Shown here: piece by piece, positions 11,413 through 22,474 of the stretch
Layout of the letters: every line of letters begins with the position of its first letter
Position numbering within the stretch: the first letter of the stretch is position 1
Origin: Canna indica
Lineage: Eukaryota; Streptophyta; Magnoliopsida; Zingiberales; Cannaceae
Length of the DNA: 64,000 nt
Reading direction: 5' to 3'
NCBI GenBank assembly: GCA_034359265.1
Contig: CP136895.1
Location: 42,550,001 to 42,614,000 of the forward strand
Program-made: the position numbers and the translations under genes
Notes under the pieces: model-generated
Told to the model about the DNA's origin: nothing
What the model saw: only the letters and a program-made list of their open reading frames with translations
Database searches by the model: none

Positions 11413-11799
11413 GGTGAAAACTGAGTCCGAATTACTTATAGAGGCTTTGTAGCACCGAGAATAGGGGCGATTGGCTGAGGAGGAATGGTGCGTCACGTGG
11501 GTCAAGGGCCACTTGTGAGACCGTGTAAATTCCTCCTACAAAGTATGCAATGACTACAAGTGATATTAGACACAAAAGAAATGTGGAGAATAGAAAGAAT
11601 AAATTTGTTGTGAAATATCATAATGATACATTGTGTCCCATTGAGAGTTAAGCTCGGCTTACACAGGGCGGAGCCTCGTTAAAACTTTTTCATGGAGAAA
11701 CCCAATGGAAAAAAGCCGCCAAATAGGGAAAAGAGTACTCTAGCCTTGTTGTAATTTAAGAGTGGAAGCTTAGCTGTAGTAGGCCCGTAGAGAGGCCGC
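11413..11799 (-). other. Tat 3' untranslated region next to integrase
   Basis: No ORF. Contains GGAGCCTCGTTAAAAC followed by ACCCAATGGAAAAAAG and GAAAAGAGTAC, a composition seen in non-coding regions of Tat/Ogre elements. Assigned by position between the integrase stop and the tandem array. Confidence 0.4.
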
Positions 11800-12600
11800 A
11801 TTTCGTGATCGTGGGAGTTCTTGTCCAGAGAGTTTGGCAATTTTGTAGGCTCCCTTTCCGAGGACCTCTGTGATTTGATAGGGGTCTTCCCAGTTCGGAG
11901 TGATCTCGACGGGGATCATGGCATCTGCTCCATAGACGAGCCGGTTAGGGGTCTTGGAGCTGGAAGGTTGGATAGTTGTGTTGTAACTCTAGAATACCTG
12001 GGGTAGTTCTTCGACCCAGTGTCCCTTGACCCGGTGGAGCTTCTTCTTTAGTTTGGTTAGAATGACTTTGTTGGTTGCTTCAGCCAGGCCATTTGTTTGT
12101 GGGTGCTCGATGGACGAAAAGAGTTGTCGGATGTCGAGGTCCGAGCAGAACTCTCAAAATTGGTGATCCATGAACTGTGTCCCATTGTCGCTGACAAGCT
12201 CACACGGTATTCCATACTTGCAAATGATGTTTTTGTAAACAAACTTCTGAACTTTATCAGTCACAATTGAGAGTAGGGGTTCAACCTCTATCAATTTGGT
12301 AAAGTAGTCGGATTGCTACGACCAAGAACTTGATTTGCCCCGACGCTTAGGGGAATGGGCCGAGGAGGTCGATGCCCCACTTGTGGAATGACTAGCTAGT
12401 GTTCGAGTTGTGTAGAGGCTCGGGGTGTAGTTGTGAGACTTCTGAGAATCTTTGGAATTTATCACATTTTTTGACGTAGAGGTTGCAACCTTTCTTCATG
12501 CTTGGACAGAAGTAGCCGACCCAGAGGATTTTGGCGGCTAGGGACCTTCCTCTAATGTGGTTTCCAAAAATGTCGTCGTGGACTTCTACCATTATGCTGG
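11800..12600 (-). pseudogene. pol: Integrase of the minus-strand Tat element, broken
   Basis: The minus strand gives the zinc-binding HHCC region (12592-12430: GNHIRGRSLAAKILW, then MKKGCNLYVKKCDKF), in which the last cysteine of the finger has become phenylalanine. The catalytic core follows, with SDNGTQFMD near 12170-12190 and HPQTNGLAEATNK near 12075-12110 (second Asp and the Glu of the DDE triad). The C-terminal region reaches about 11800. Several stops and frame changes interrupt it. In the family this enzyme inserts element DNA into the chromosome; here it cannot be made. Confidence 0.75.
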
Positions 12601-12899
12601 CTACCCGAGATTGGACGACAACTTGAGGAGTGGTCGGGAATATTCTCTTTTGTTGAGTTGATTATCAAAGAGCATATAATATCTTGGCATTCTTTTAAAT
12701 TTACCCGGATTGGAAGTGTGTTCCGGGATCTTGCATCGTTTGAGGTAATTTATATAAAGCGTTCTCCAATCTACGCTTTGTTAGATTGTTTGGACCTTCA
12801 CCGAGCTGTCGGCTGATTAGATGCTTGGATGTCTGAGGACTTACTGAATGACTGACTTGTTGTTTTGTGGCTTTTTGGTCCTAGCAAGTTTAGAAAGCA

Positions 12900-13425
12900 G
12901 GTCGGCTCGGATGTTTTCTTCCCGGTGTATGTGCTGAATCACGCAACTATCAAAGTTAGTGATAAATGATTGTACCAGTGAGAGATACCTTTCGAGGGAG
13001 GGGTCCCTTGTTTGGCATGTGCCGTTGACTTATCCTACGATAAGTTGTGAGTCACTTTTCACGACTATGGTCCGAGCCTGCACTTCCTTGGCGAGTTTTA
13101 GCCCGGCGATAAGAGCTTCATACTTTGCTTGGTTGTTGATGGCGTTGAACTGGAATTGGAGGGACTGCACTAGGGCGATTCCCTGGCTATTCTCCAAAAT
13201 GATGCTTGCCCCGCTTCCTTTTTCATTGGAGGTGCCATCCACAAATATCGTCCAAATTTCAACCTATTTGGTAGTGTCTTCTTGCTCGGTAAATTTGGCG
13301 ATGAAGTCGGCCAGAGCTTGGGATTTGATAGGACCCCTGGGTTGGTATTTGATATGCTGAACTATAAGAGTTCTGACAATATAGGTCTCTATGGGAACTT
13401 CTGTTAAGGGTAGCTGAATAGGAAG
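12900..13425 (-). pseudogene. pol: Second (archaeal-type) RNase H of the Tat element, broken
   Basis: The minus-strand peptide carries HIKYQPRGPIKSQALADF, then FVDGTSNEKGSG (first Asp), NNQAKYEALIAGL (Glu) and VVKSDSQLIVG (Asp), followed by a stop where glutamine is expected. These are the D-E-D positions of the extra RNase H typical of Tat/Ogre elements, which lies between RT-RNase H and integrase. The 5' part of pol is missing beyond 13425. Confidence 0.75.
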
Positions 13426-13566
13426 TTGCAACTACTATTGCAATTGCTATTAGTAGCAAAGTAAGAACCAAAACAAAAGACACACACAACCACAAAAGGT
13501 TTGTTTACGCAGTTCAGTGACAAAACCTATCACCTAATCTGCCAAGCACTCACCGGACAGATGTCC
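13420..13566 (-). mobile_element. Scrap of a copia LTR
   Basis: About 145 bp that matches the reverse complement of 61190-61335. The shared words include TTACGCAGTT, TCACCTAAT, CTCACCGGA and GTTGCAACT. It sits exactly between the Tat relic and the Athila relic. Probably a remnant of an LTR truncated on both sides by its neighbours. Confidence 0.6.
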
Positions 13567-14157
13567 AATCATGGAGTTAAACAAAAAGACACGGAGACTC
13601 TACATGAATATTGGGAAAGATTCAAACGATTATGTGCAAGTTGCCATCAACATGATATTTTTGAACAATTACTAATCCAATATTTTTATGAAGGTTTGCT
13701 ACCCATAGAAAGGAGGATGATGGATGCAGCAAGTGGTGGGGCTGTAGTGAACAAAACTCCTCAAGCCGCTAGGCAATTAATCTTCATCAAGACTGCTAAT
13801 TCTCAATAATTTGGGCTTCGACAGGAACCTTTATGAGGAGTAAATGAGGTAAATGTGTCCTCCATTGAATCTAAAATTACTCATCTAACTACTATGGTTC
13901 AGAATTTGGTTATAGGAAACACATTACAGGTTAAAGTATGTGGGATTTATACCATCATTGGTCATCTCACCGACATGTGCCCTACCCTTCAAGAGGACAC
14001 ACAAGAACTAGCTAACGTCGTCGGAGGATTCCCAGGTCCTCCACAAATGAAACCTGATCCCTATTCAAACACCTACAATCTAGGTTGGAGGAATCATCCA
14101 AACTTAAGTTACGGGATAAGGCAACCAAATCTTCAGCAACAAAATTTCCAACAATAA
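13567..14157 (+). pseudogene. gag: gag fragment of the Athila-like element
   Basis: Peptide ETLHEYWERFKRLCASC and LLIQYFYEGL are hallmark motifs of Athila gag. A second segment (13855-14157) has CGIYTIIGHLTDMCPTLQ, the degenerate knuckle of this group, with a proline/asparagine-rich tail. The frame is interrupted at 13807 and 14155. The open frame reported from 13501 begins inside the copia scrap, so its first about 20 residues are not gag. Confidence 0.75.
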
Positions 14158-14751
14158 AATTTTCAGCAATTTCAGCACAAAGCACCTGTCCCGCCACAAC
14201 AATTCCCTTCAAACTCAGGTACATCTCTTTAAGAAATTGTTAAATCACTTGCAATTAGTACACAACAATTTCGACAGGAAACGAAGGCGAGCATAATGGA
14301 AACAAAAGCAAGCATTCAAATTTTGGAGAATCAAATGAGCCAATTGGTGTCATCTCTAAGTAAGCTGGAATCTCAAGGCAAACTGTCCTCACAAACTATC
14401 ATCGACCCAAAATAGAATGCTAACATAATAACTCTGAGATGTGGGAAAGAGTTAGCAGAACCCAGTGTGCTAAAATATGGGCACACCCTAGAAATAGAAC
14501 CCAGTTTGCCAAGACGTGGGCACTCCTTAGAGATAGAAATTAAAACTGAAGTTATTGCTAACCAGAAATAAAATGAACCAGAATAGCCGAGAACATTGGT
14601 GATCAAGCTTCCCTTTCCAAAAAGATTAGCCAAGTCTAAGAAGGAAAATGAAGAAAAATAGATCCTTGAGACTTTTTGCAATGTTGAAATAAATATTCCC
14701 TTACTTGACGCCATTAAGCAAATACCTCGGTATGCCAAATTTCTCAAAGAA

Positions 14752-15540
14752 TTGTGCACCAACAAGAAAAAGCTGACTGGTAATGAAAAGGTAAGTGTGG
14801 GAGGAAATATTTCCGCTATAATTCAAAGGAAATTACCTCCCAAATGCAAGGATCAAGGTATGTTCGCTACTTCTTGCAAGATAGGCAACGTTGGTATAAA
14901 AAGAGTTATGCGTGATTTAGGAGCATCTATAAATGTAATGTCATTGTTTATTTATCCATCTTTAAATATTGGTCCATTGAAAAAGATGGGTGTGGTCATT
15001 CAATTAGTTGACAGGTTGGTTGTTTATCCCGAAGGGGTGTTAGAAGATGTTTTAGTTCAAGTAAATAATTTAATCTTTTTTGTAGATTTTTTTGTGCTCA
15101 ATATGGAGGAAGTCACATCTTCCAACTCACCAGAAATCTTGCTTGGAAGACCCTTTCTTAGCACAGCTAGGACAAAAATAAATGTGTATGATGGCACACT
15201 CACTATGGAATTTGATGGGGAAGTTATCAAATTTAATGATTATGTCATGAAATTTTCTAACGAAAAACTTTGTGTTAACAGTATTGATTTTATTGGCATT
15301 TCAGCTCATGAAACATTTAATTTGAGTATTATGGACATGAATATCAATCTAGATAGTATTGAAATTGATTACAAAAATAATTTGTAGGTTGAAATAAAGA
15401 CGCTTAAAACCACAGAAACTAATGCTTCATGCCTAGAACCATCTATTTCTCGCACTAAGCTTCTACGATATATTGTGCAGACACCGCAATTGGAATTGGG
15501 GCCACTGCCTAGGCATCTAAAATACGCAATCGGAGTTACG
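14752..15540 (+). pseudogene. pol: Protease region of the Athila-like element
   Basis: A 211-residue open frame (14752-15387) runs CKDQGMFATSCKIGN, then DLGASINVMSL (the aspartic protease active site, usually DLGAS in this group), and LLGRPFLSTARTKI (flap/hydrophobic motif). After the stop at 15385 the peptide continues to QLELGPLPRHLKYA, which normally opens the RT region, and then stops. Everything from RT to integrase is gone. Processing of the polyprotein would be its family role. Confidence 0.8.
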
Positions 15541-17055
15541 TGAAACATGACAGTACTGTCTAGCCTAGGACAATAAACAAGGGCACTTTTGGGAGGTAAC
15601 CCAAGTTTTAGGCATGCCCACGCCTTATTTCTTAGTCTTTACTTTTGCATATATTTTTTTTCAATTTCTTTAGATTTGTTTTTATTTTTATTTTACTTCT
15701 GATTTTAATTTCTTCCAATTATCTTTAGGCAAAGGGTGAATTCGATACCAATGGTAGAGCTTTGAGAATTCTAGAAGAAAAAGGAGACAAAATTTAAAAG
15801 GCAGACTTGAAATTTTAGGCATGGCCACGCCTAAAACCCAAGGCAGTAGCAAGCAGCCTCCACCCCTCCTCCAATGTTCAGGGAAGTTCTCATTTTCTCA
15901 ATCTGCTCTTTTTTTGCTTTGAAATTATTTTGAATCACATTAGGGACAATGTGGATTTTAAGTGTGGGGAGGGATCTGTTTTGCATGATACTTGTTGTTG
16001 TTCAAATATGACTCTACTGAAATCAACTTGCATGAGAAATGAACTTTTAAATGCTAAAATTTTGTAGGTAGCTGAAATTTTATGGGAATCACAATTATGT
16101 TGTTAGCTATAATTTTTCTTTGGTATTTTCCGTGTTGCACATTTTTTATAAGTCCTTTTGAAATCTTGTTCTAGATTTTTTTTTTCAGCTCATACATTTC
16201 AATTACTGTCTTGAAAGGTTTATTTATATCCTTGAATAGCCTAATTCATTGTGTCTTGATGCATTAACTGAATTACAATAGGGAGCTGACATGATCAAGG
16301 CATTTCTCATCTCTCCACATGATGTATGACCATCTCTTGATGAACTCTCAGAATTTCAAGATGCAATATACTTTAAAACAACCATGCTTGCTTAGTTTTA
16401 TCTTGCACAGTAGGAACGTTACCTTGTTATGCCTTAAGTTTGAATTCAAAAAAAAAAGAAAAAAAGAAGAAGAAAAAGAGAACATCATTACTCCGTTGAT
16501 CACCAAAGATCATGAGTAGAGCTAGTAGCCACCTAGAATTGTGATCAACTAAGTAACTGGGTATATGCATCACCAATGTATGTCCTCGCGTCAAAAGATT
16601 GTATGACATTCTAGGCAAGGAACTTATATTCAAATAAGCCAACTGAGTAATCGGGTGCATGCATCACCAATGTATGTCCTCGCGTCAAAAGGTTGAGCAA
16701 ACGATCTACGAAAATCAAAAGGTGCTAAATCAATAAGTAAAGTCTCCTAGTTTTTGACTTATGGCATTGCTTGGTAGATGTTTCTTCTGTGCGATGATTC
16801 TTTTTGAAATTTGCATGTGTGTTTAAAACTTTTTAGCCTTTGCATCTTGTACCCTAAATGTGCATCTAGTTAGTTATGAATATGTGTGGAGTAATGAGAT
16901 TTCATTGTGAAAAGTTAACTTACTATTGTCTTTTAGTTTGGGTTATTAAGACTTTATGATGAGTGCTGCGATAAGGTGAGATTAATTTTTAAAGAGAGTG
17001 ATTGTTCGGTTTGAGTTGTGCTTGAGGACAAGAACCGTTTAAGTGTGGGGAGATT
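15541..17055 (+). other. 3' non-coding region and polypurine tract of the Athila-like element
   Basis: No gene. Two near copies of ATGCATCACCAATGTATGTC at 16565 and 16659 mark a local duplication. An A-rich run is at 16446-16480. The sequence ends in the purine tract AAGTGTGGGGAGATT, which primes plus-strand DNA synthesis, immediately before the LTR. An earlier similar tract (AGTGTGGGGAGGGAT) is at 15960-15974. I see no env-like gene, which some Athila elements have here. Confidence 0.6.
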
Positions 17056-18368
17056 TGATGACATATATACTTTCCATCTTTAGTTGCTTATTTTCATGCT
17101 AAATTCGAATTAAATACTTCTTAATATGTGGTTATTGTTATGTTTAATATTTAGGCAACAAAGTATGGAAAGAAATAAAAAAGAAGTCTCTTTGCACATT
17201 TTTGGAAGCTGGAAATTGGAAAGAAAGCTAGACATGGTCGTCATGCCTTAGACGTGCCCACACCTTAATGAAGATGCATGTGACAGAATTAGAAATTACC
17301 ATATTCACCGCTAAAATTTTGTTTCCAAGTTTCCATGCGAATTTAGACTATTCTTTTGCGTCTAAAACATTAAACCAAGATATTTTATTGTTAGTTTATT
17401 ACCTTTTAGGGTTGATTTGATTTTTCTTTCTATTTTAGTTAGGATTATGAATTCTCCTATAAGAGGAGAAAAGTTGTAAGGAACAAGGGATCTAGAGTTT
17501 TTTTTTTATCTTTAGTTTTTATGTTTTGTTTTTGAGTCTTTTAATTTCAGTTTAGAATTAAGTTCTTCAATGGAGCAAAAATATTTTAAAGAGATGTTTG
17601 TCTTTGCGATGCATGGCTAATTCTCTTTTATCTAGTTAAAGGACGTTCGACGTTTCGGTTCTTCTCGAATTGTGAGATCTCTCTGTGCTTAATTTTCTCT
17701 TGATTTCTAGTATTCATTTATTTTATGCAATAATTTCTCTATTGATCCTTTTTAATTATTGGTCTATTACCGGGTTATTAGGACAATAGTTTGCCTTCCG
17801 GTATGGCTATTCCATGCCGGATTTAGAGGCAATTAGTCAAGGTTGTTGTTCAATCCGTACTAAGGGAATTCTTGAATTAATTTGACGTGTGAGATTGTTG
17901 TTCAATTCTTATAGTCTATTAAAATTGGTGATCCCAAGAACTTTAGCTATTGATAGTTTCATAGAGTGTCTCTAGGAATACTAATCGATAAGGGTTTAAT
18001 CGCAACGCTTGTATGGGTTAACCATAGATTTAAAGAAGATCACGGTTCTAAGCGCTTGTCTACGACCAAACCGACTTGCTAGAAATAAAGGAACTCATCC
18101 TGTGTCTATGATTAATCCTACGAACCGAAATCGAGAACGTACATTTAGCTAGGCTTTTATCTCATTGATTTCTCCTTAATTTTAATTACTATATTTTATT
18201 TACATCTTCTTGCATCTAATCAAAACCCCCCCTTTTTTTCTTTCTTTTAATTTTTGGTTTTGAAAGAATTTGAAACTAACCAGTCTCTATGGATTCGACC
18301 CTACTTGTCACGATTACAAAATCTCAAGAAGTATGAATTTATTTTTGGTGGATTCGATACTCATCACA
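17056..18368 (+). repeat. 3' LTR of the Athila-like element
   Basis: Starts TGATGACATATATAC after the purine tract and ends near CTCATCACA, 1313 bp. Contains GGATTCGACCCTACTTGTC and GGTGGATTCGATACTCATC near the end, as Athila LTRs do. The exact last base (18366 or 18368) is uncertain because no second LTR remains to compare. Confidence 0.65.
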
Positions 18369-19120
18369 GAATTAAGTATGTTTTCAGAAACATTTATGCA
18401 AATGTCCTTCAAGTCGAAGATATGTCAGCACTTGAAAATAATATTGTTGAAATCATATGCAAACTGGAGCAATTTTTCCCTCATGTATTTTTTGACTCGA
18501 TGGAGCATCTACCGATACACTTGGCATACGAGGCACGAGTTGGCAGCCTCGTTCAATACCAGTGTATGTACTTATTTGAAAGATACATGAATCGTCTGAA
18601 GAAAAAATACAATTTTTTGGATGGAAATCAGTTGCCATTTTTAAATGTCAGTGGTTCGATACAAGCAATAGGGGCATGAGAGTCATCCAAAGTATAAACT
18701 TGTCGAGGTCAATTTTAAATCAAAATTGGCTTCAAATGAGTCATTTATATTGGCATCTTAAGCTGAACAAGTATATTATATGCAGTATCCGTCTCAAAGA
18801 AAAGATAAGGCAGATTGGCGTGTAGTCTATAAGACTAAAGCCAGAACAAAAATTAACCTAGTAGTTGGAGAGAATGAGCCAACAGATGACTTCTATCAAG
18901 AAGAGGATCCTGCCGAAGTGGAGCGAGTTAGTTCAATACTCGAGGATGATGACACAAAGTTAGTTTAGTTGGAATTAGAATATGTTGATGACGACGATAA
19001 CTGTCTTGAGGAAGAAGGACAGAATGATGATGAGGGAGAAGAAGAAGAATTTGAAGATTCTGATACAAAGAACAATAAGAAGAGTATAACACTGATGATG
19101 ATACTGACGATGACGAATAA
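18369..19120 (+). pseudogene. Transposase (TNP2-type) 3' remnant of CACTA-1
   Basis: Covers the DUF4218-like region (VEDMSALENNIVEIICKL, FFDSMEHLPIHLAYEA, YMYLFERYMNRLKKK by homology) and then jumps to the DUF4216-like region (FLDGNQLPF, ASNESFILAS) and an acidic tail rich in Asp/Glu ending at 19118-19120. Compared with CACTA-2, about 600 bp between 18606 and the equivalent of 34615 is deleted, at a short match (AATACAATTTTTTGGATG against AATTGCAATTTTTTGGATG). The joint leaves a stop soon after (18677). Normally TNP2 cuts and joins the transposon ends. Confidence 0.75.
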
Positions 19121-19205
19121 TTGTAAATGTGAACTATATCTTCAATTATTAAATGTACCCATTAATCTATTATATATATACTAATTATATTCTTATCAGA
19201 CAGCT

Positions 19206-20473
19206 ATGGTTCGAGAAGTCCATGCCCGAGGAGGCATTCCTCGTAGGACTACCCCTCGACGATTCCCACCTGCCACCCCTGTACCCACCAACCCTTCGCC
19301 TTCGACCACCAACCCCCCACCTCCAGCCACCATCCTCCCACCACCGGCCACCATCCCCCCACCTGATCCGACCACCATTCACCCACCTCATCCATCCACC
19401 ATTCATCCACCTGATTCATCCACCATTCCCCCACCTCTAGCCACCATCCCTTCAGTCGTAGGCCACGAGGGCCTAACAGAATTCTCCCTCCGCCAATCGA
19501 GGGAGAGTCGCGCAGATTGGTTAGTGTGAGTGCTAGAAGGTAAGTAGATGCATTAATTATCCCTTATAATTTATTTATAATTCAATATATCATAATATAG
19601 AATTGTACTATATTCGATGCAAGTTTGAGCAGGAGGACGTCCCACGCATGATAGCGGGGACGATCCGGAAGTTTATGCACGGGGCGTGGCCTACATGGTC
19701 TCACGTGCCCCGTGAGCTTATGGATTTACTATGGCGAGAGTTCTCGATAAGTATATTTATTAAATTAATATTAATATTAAATATCGATCAGTAATACTAA
19801 ATTTATTTTTTTGCACGCTCATTATACATGGCCGGAGAACCAAACTACTTTCGTAGAGAGTGCGTGTGAGCGCATTACCCGTGCTCGCTACAACGGGCCG
19901 CTTCAACATGCTCGTAAGACCATGATGAGACAGCTGGGGGCCACACAAATTGGGCAAACTCGAGGACACGCCCCCAATGGATTCCTGGACCTGTGTGGGA
20001 CCAGATTGTTGAGCGGTGGGACACGCCTGAGTGGTTGGTGGTCTCACGAATAGCGTGGAGAAACTGCATGTCTGGGGGATGGCATGGGGGCGCGCCACAC
20101 TGGTGGCTCTGAGTCTTTTGCGGTGCATGAGTGTCATATGGTATGTATAATTTCCTTACTTTTAATTAAAATATTATATATTGTATAATGATACTAATGT
20201 ATTTGTTTTCTAATGTAAGATACGAGTTGCGGAGGAAGGCACCATCCAACGCCCCTCACTGATGCAGGTGTTCGAGCGCACTCACCGTCGGCGACGAGGA
20301 GCGGGGGACTTCGTCGATAGCAGGGCCTCGATCATCATGGTAAGTATTTATGTCTATTAGATTTACACAATTTTTATTTATAGTTTATATATATGTATTA
20401 TTTAAAATATAAACGACTGTAGGAGACCTACACAAAGACCGTGATTGAGCGCGGAGGCACACCGAAGGAGTTT
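19206..20473 (+). pseudogene. Second gene of CACTA-1 (Ptta/En/Spm-type), 5' part
   Basis: Starts MVREVHARGGIPRR at 19206 and is followed by a proline/threonine-rich tract of about 65 residues. Exon-like blocks follow: RKFMHGAWPTW region (19610-19740), HYTWPENQTTF to GATQIGQT (19810-20045), a block with MQVFERTHRR-like sequence (20220-20340) and TVIERGGTPKEF (20430-20470), separated by AT-rich segments with GTAAGT/GTAAGTATTT donors. The same exon order is seen at 35210-36902. The chromovirus inserted at 20474 splits the gene; its 3' end is at 29161-29420. Related plant proteins are called Ptta/En/Spm transposase and are thought to bind element ends. Confidence 0.6.
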
Positions 20474-22261
20474 TGTAATATCCTATATATCTTAATTATA
20501 TTTTTCCTCCTATGGTTTATGTTTGCCAACCTAGCGGACTAGTTCGAGGTCAAGCCGGGTCGACTGATGGTCCGGTGCGAGCCTGCGAGCTCAGGTGAGT
20601 TGAATTATAATTTTTGATTATATATAGCTAATTGATTTAATTAGATTGCATGTGTTGGTTATCTTGATGCTTGTTAATCTTGGCTAAACAAACATGATTT
20701 AATTCTTGTGAATTTTGTCTCCATGATATAATTCTGTTGTGTTGATAATTAAGGAATTCAATTCTATAATTTTCGGATTAAATCATTTCTAATGTGCTGA
20801 AACTCAATTAGGCTGAAAACTGCATGCTGAATTATTTGTTTTAGGGTTGATTTTGAAATCCTATTTGTAATGTGCATAGTTTGTTGAACATAGTCATGTA
20901 ACCTATCGTTTTGACCAGAAAACATAGTTTGGAAGCATGGAACACACTCTGGAGACTAGATTCGGATTAGATATATCATTTGTGGGAAGAATAGTAAGCT
21001 AAAACAAAACCCTAGAACAAAACCCTAATTGTGGTGAAGTAAATTTTAATTGCATAATTAAAATTGGGTAAAAAGGGTCAGCATAATCTATTATAAACCA
21101 ACGTGAGAAGTTTATGCATGAAATAAAACCACATGGGTTTATGACATTACGGGTCTAGGAGTTCGGGTCGGGTATTGGAGTGTTGAGACACTTTCCAATA
21201 GGAACACCCCTAAGACACCGTAGGAAAGATTTGACTTAGGTCATGTTACGTCATATCTTTATGAATAGCGGAGAGGCTCGTTGAGGAGCCGGATTGCGGG
21301 CTAGTCCCAGGAGGTTGGATGGCTAATTCCCAACCTGTGGAATAAGTTTGGAGGGCATTTCCCGATTGTTCTGGTTTGGCCTCGTGGGATAAGTTCGGAG
21401 GGCCTACCCGATTATCCCTGAGGTGGTTTTTAAGGAATAAGTTCGGAGGGCCAACCCGATTATTCCTGAGATATCTTAGAGGCGTAAGTTCGAAGGGCCT
21501 ACATGATTACTATTGTGATATCTTAAAGGGGCAAGTCCGGATGTACGAATCCCAATTGTCCCTACGCGTCTCGTGGAGCATGTTCGAAGGGCCTTCCCGA
21601 TTATCCTAGTATGTGTTGTTGCCTTAGGGCATGGCAGGCTTAGGCCTGTTGTTCTTCACCGCTTGGGTGTTGGCTACCTTCAGGTAGGTGGTGGCCAGGT
21701 GGCCTATGAGCAGGTCACTCCCTTGTGACCTTTTCCTACTTGAGTCAGGAGTGTTACCTTATGCATCTTATCTGTGATGTTTATTTTTTTGTGAGTGTTG
21801 GTAGAACCGCTCATTGAGTTCTTTGAACTCACCCGTTGTCGTTGTTTTGTTTTTTGCAGAGCCTGACCGGTGAGGTGGGCTAGAGCACTTGGCGCAGCTG
21901 GAGGGTAGAGGAGCCACATGATCTCATAGCAGTCCTAGTTAGGGGTCGTAGTCGAGTCTGTAGTAGTTTGTCATGCACTTTTGTTTTGGTTTTGTAGTTG
22001 TAGTCCCGTGGGGACATTCATGTTTTATCCAAACTTTTATTTGTAAAAGAACTGTCGCTCTTCAATTTATTTATTTCCTCACTTGAGCTATTTATTAAAA
22101 ACTTTGATGTTTTGAAATAAAAATCTATTTAGGTTCTTTTTATTAATAAAACCTATTGTTTATTTCGTTATTTTATGAGTTGGCATGTGCATGGGTTAGG
22201 CTGCGGCGTATAAGCACGTATACCCTGGCCAGTCACGTGACCCTGAACTTGAGGCGTGACA
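20474..22261 (+). repeat. 5' LTR of the chromovirus, lacking the promoter segment
   Basis: 1788 bp against 2721 bp for the 3' LTR. The two align until GTGTTGGTT at 20652-20660; then about 930 bp present at 26622-27552 of the 3' LTR is missing and alignment resumes at ATCTTGATGC. The lost segment contains the TATA box, the GC-rich leader and the AG/GTGAGT donor. The U5 part, with the hairpin array and the acceptor-like TTTTTGCAG (21851-21859), remains. Confidence 0.9.
21312..21608 (+). repeat. Hairpin-unit array in the 5' LTR
   Basis: Seven units. The best are GGGATAA ... TTATCCC (about 21398-21427) and GGAATAA ... TTATTCC (about 21434-21466), around GTTCGGAGGGCCTACCCGA-like centres. The first unit (21312-21336) has a different centre and arms AGGTTGG/CCAACCT. 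The last two units of the 3' LTR are fused here into one (GGAGCAT ... TTATCC), which breaks complementarity. This points to a deletion between the repeated centres. Confidence 0.8.
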
Positions 22262-22264
22262 ATG

Positions 22265-22276
22265 TGGTATCAGAGC
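22265..22276 (+). promoter_or_regulatory. Primer binding site of the chromovirus
   Basis: TGGTATCAGAGC, complementary to the 3' end of initiator methionine tRNA, three bases after the LTR end at 22261. It sets the 5' LTR boundary. Confidence 0.93.
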
Positions 22277-22474
22277 ATGTGGTTTGGTCTGACTACGACC
22301 TAGAGTTGTCACCGTATAGGGCATTGCTAGCATGTCAGTATACGGTAGGGGTATGCTATGAGATCAATGGGCTAAGTCTTCACCTCAGCGCTACTTGAGG
22401 TTTATTTACTTAACGACTTAGGGTGAATTGAATTGTTTAAATTGTGATATTTTCTTTCTGGTGATTCCAGATCG

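Larger units (their letters stand above)
9286..13425 (-). mobile_element. Tat-type Ty3/gypsy element, 3' part only
   Basis: Minus-strand order: end of pol with a second RNase H (about 13420-12900), integrase (12600-11800), a 3' non-coding region with tandem repeats, and an LTR ending ATCCTCA at 9286. The LTR end matches the plus-strand Tat LTR at 61600-61989 in this window, including a conserved stretch GGATACGCCATTACAAG. The 5' part (gag, protease, RT) is missing. The right edge at about 13425 abuts a copia LTR scrap. Tat-group elements carry an extra archaeal-type RNase H after RT-RNase H, which is the domain seen here. Confidence 0.75.
13567..18368 (+). mobile_element. Athila-like Ty3/gypsy element with RT, RNase H and integrase deleted
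   Basis: Plus-strand order: C-terminal gag, a gag knuckle region, protease, first residues of the RT region (LGPLPRHLKYA), then directly the 3' non-coding region with GGGAGGTAACCCAAG, a purine tract (AAGTGTGGGGAGATT, 17041-17055) and an LTR to about 18368. The 5' LTR, PBS and N-terminal gag are missing. The LTR end (ATTCGACCCTACTTGTC ... GATACTCATCACA) is typical of Athila. The element ends inside the transposase gene of CACTA-1, so it inserted into, or recombined with, CACTA-1. Confidence 0.75.

Noticed and set aside
15541..17055. Possible env-like gene in the Athila 3' region
   Set aside because: No open frame with a transmembrane segment of useful length; only short frames such as 16319-16519 in A-rich sequence.
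19153..19440. Proline-rich and glycine/tryptophan-rich frames on both strands
   Set aside because: All are alternative readings of the Pro/Thr tract of the CACTA-1 second gene; only the frame starting at 19206 matches CACTA-2.
21312..21608. Regularly spaced repeats resembling a CRISPR array
   Set aside because: Plant LTR context, unequal unit lengths, no unique spacers and no cas genes. The repeats are hairpin units within an LTR.
22265..22276. tRNA-like sequence TGGTATCAGAGC
   Set aside because: It is a 12-nt primer binding site complementary to a tRNA end, not a tRNA gene; no cloverleaf can be drawn around it. The same holds at 6555, 42146 and 57898.
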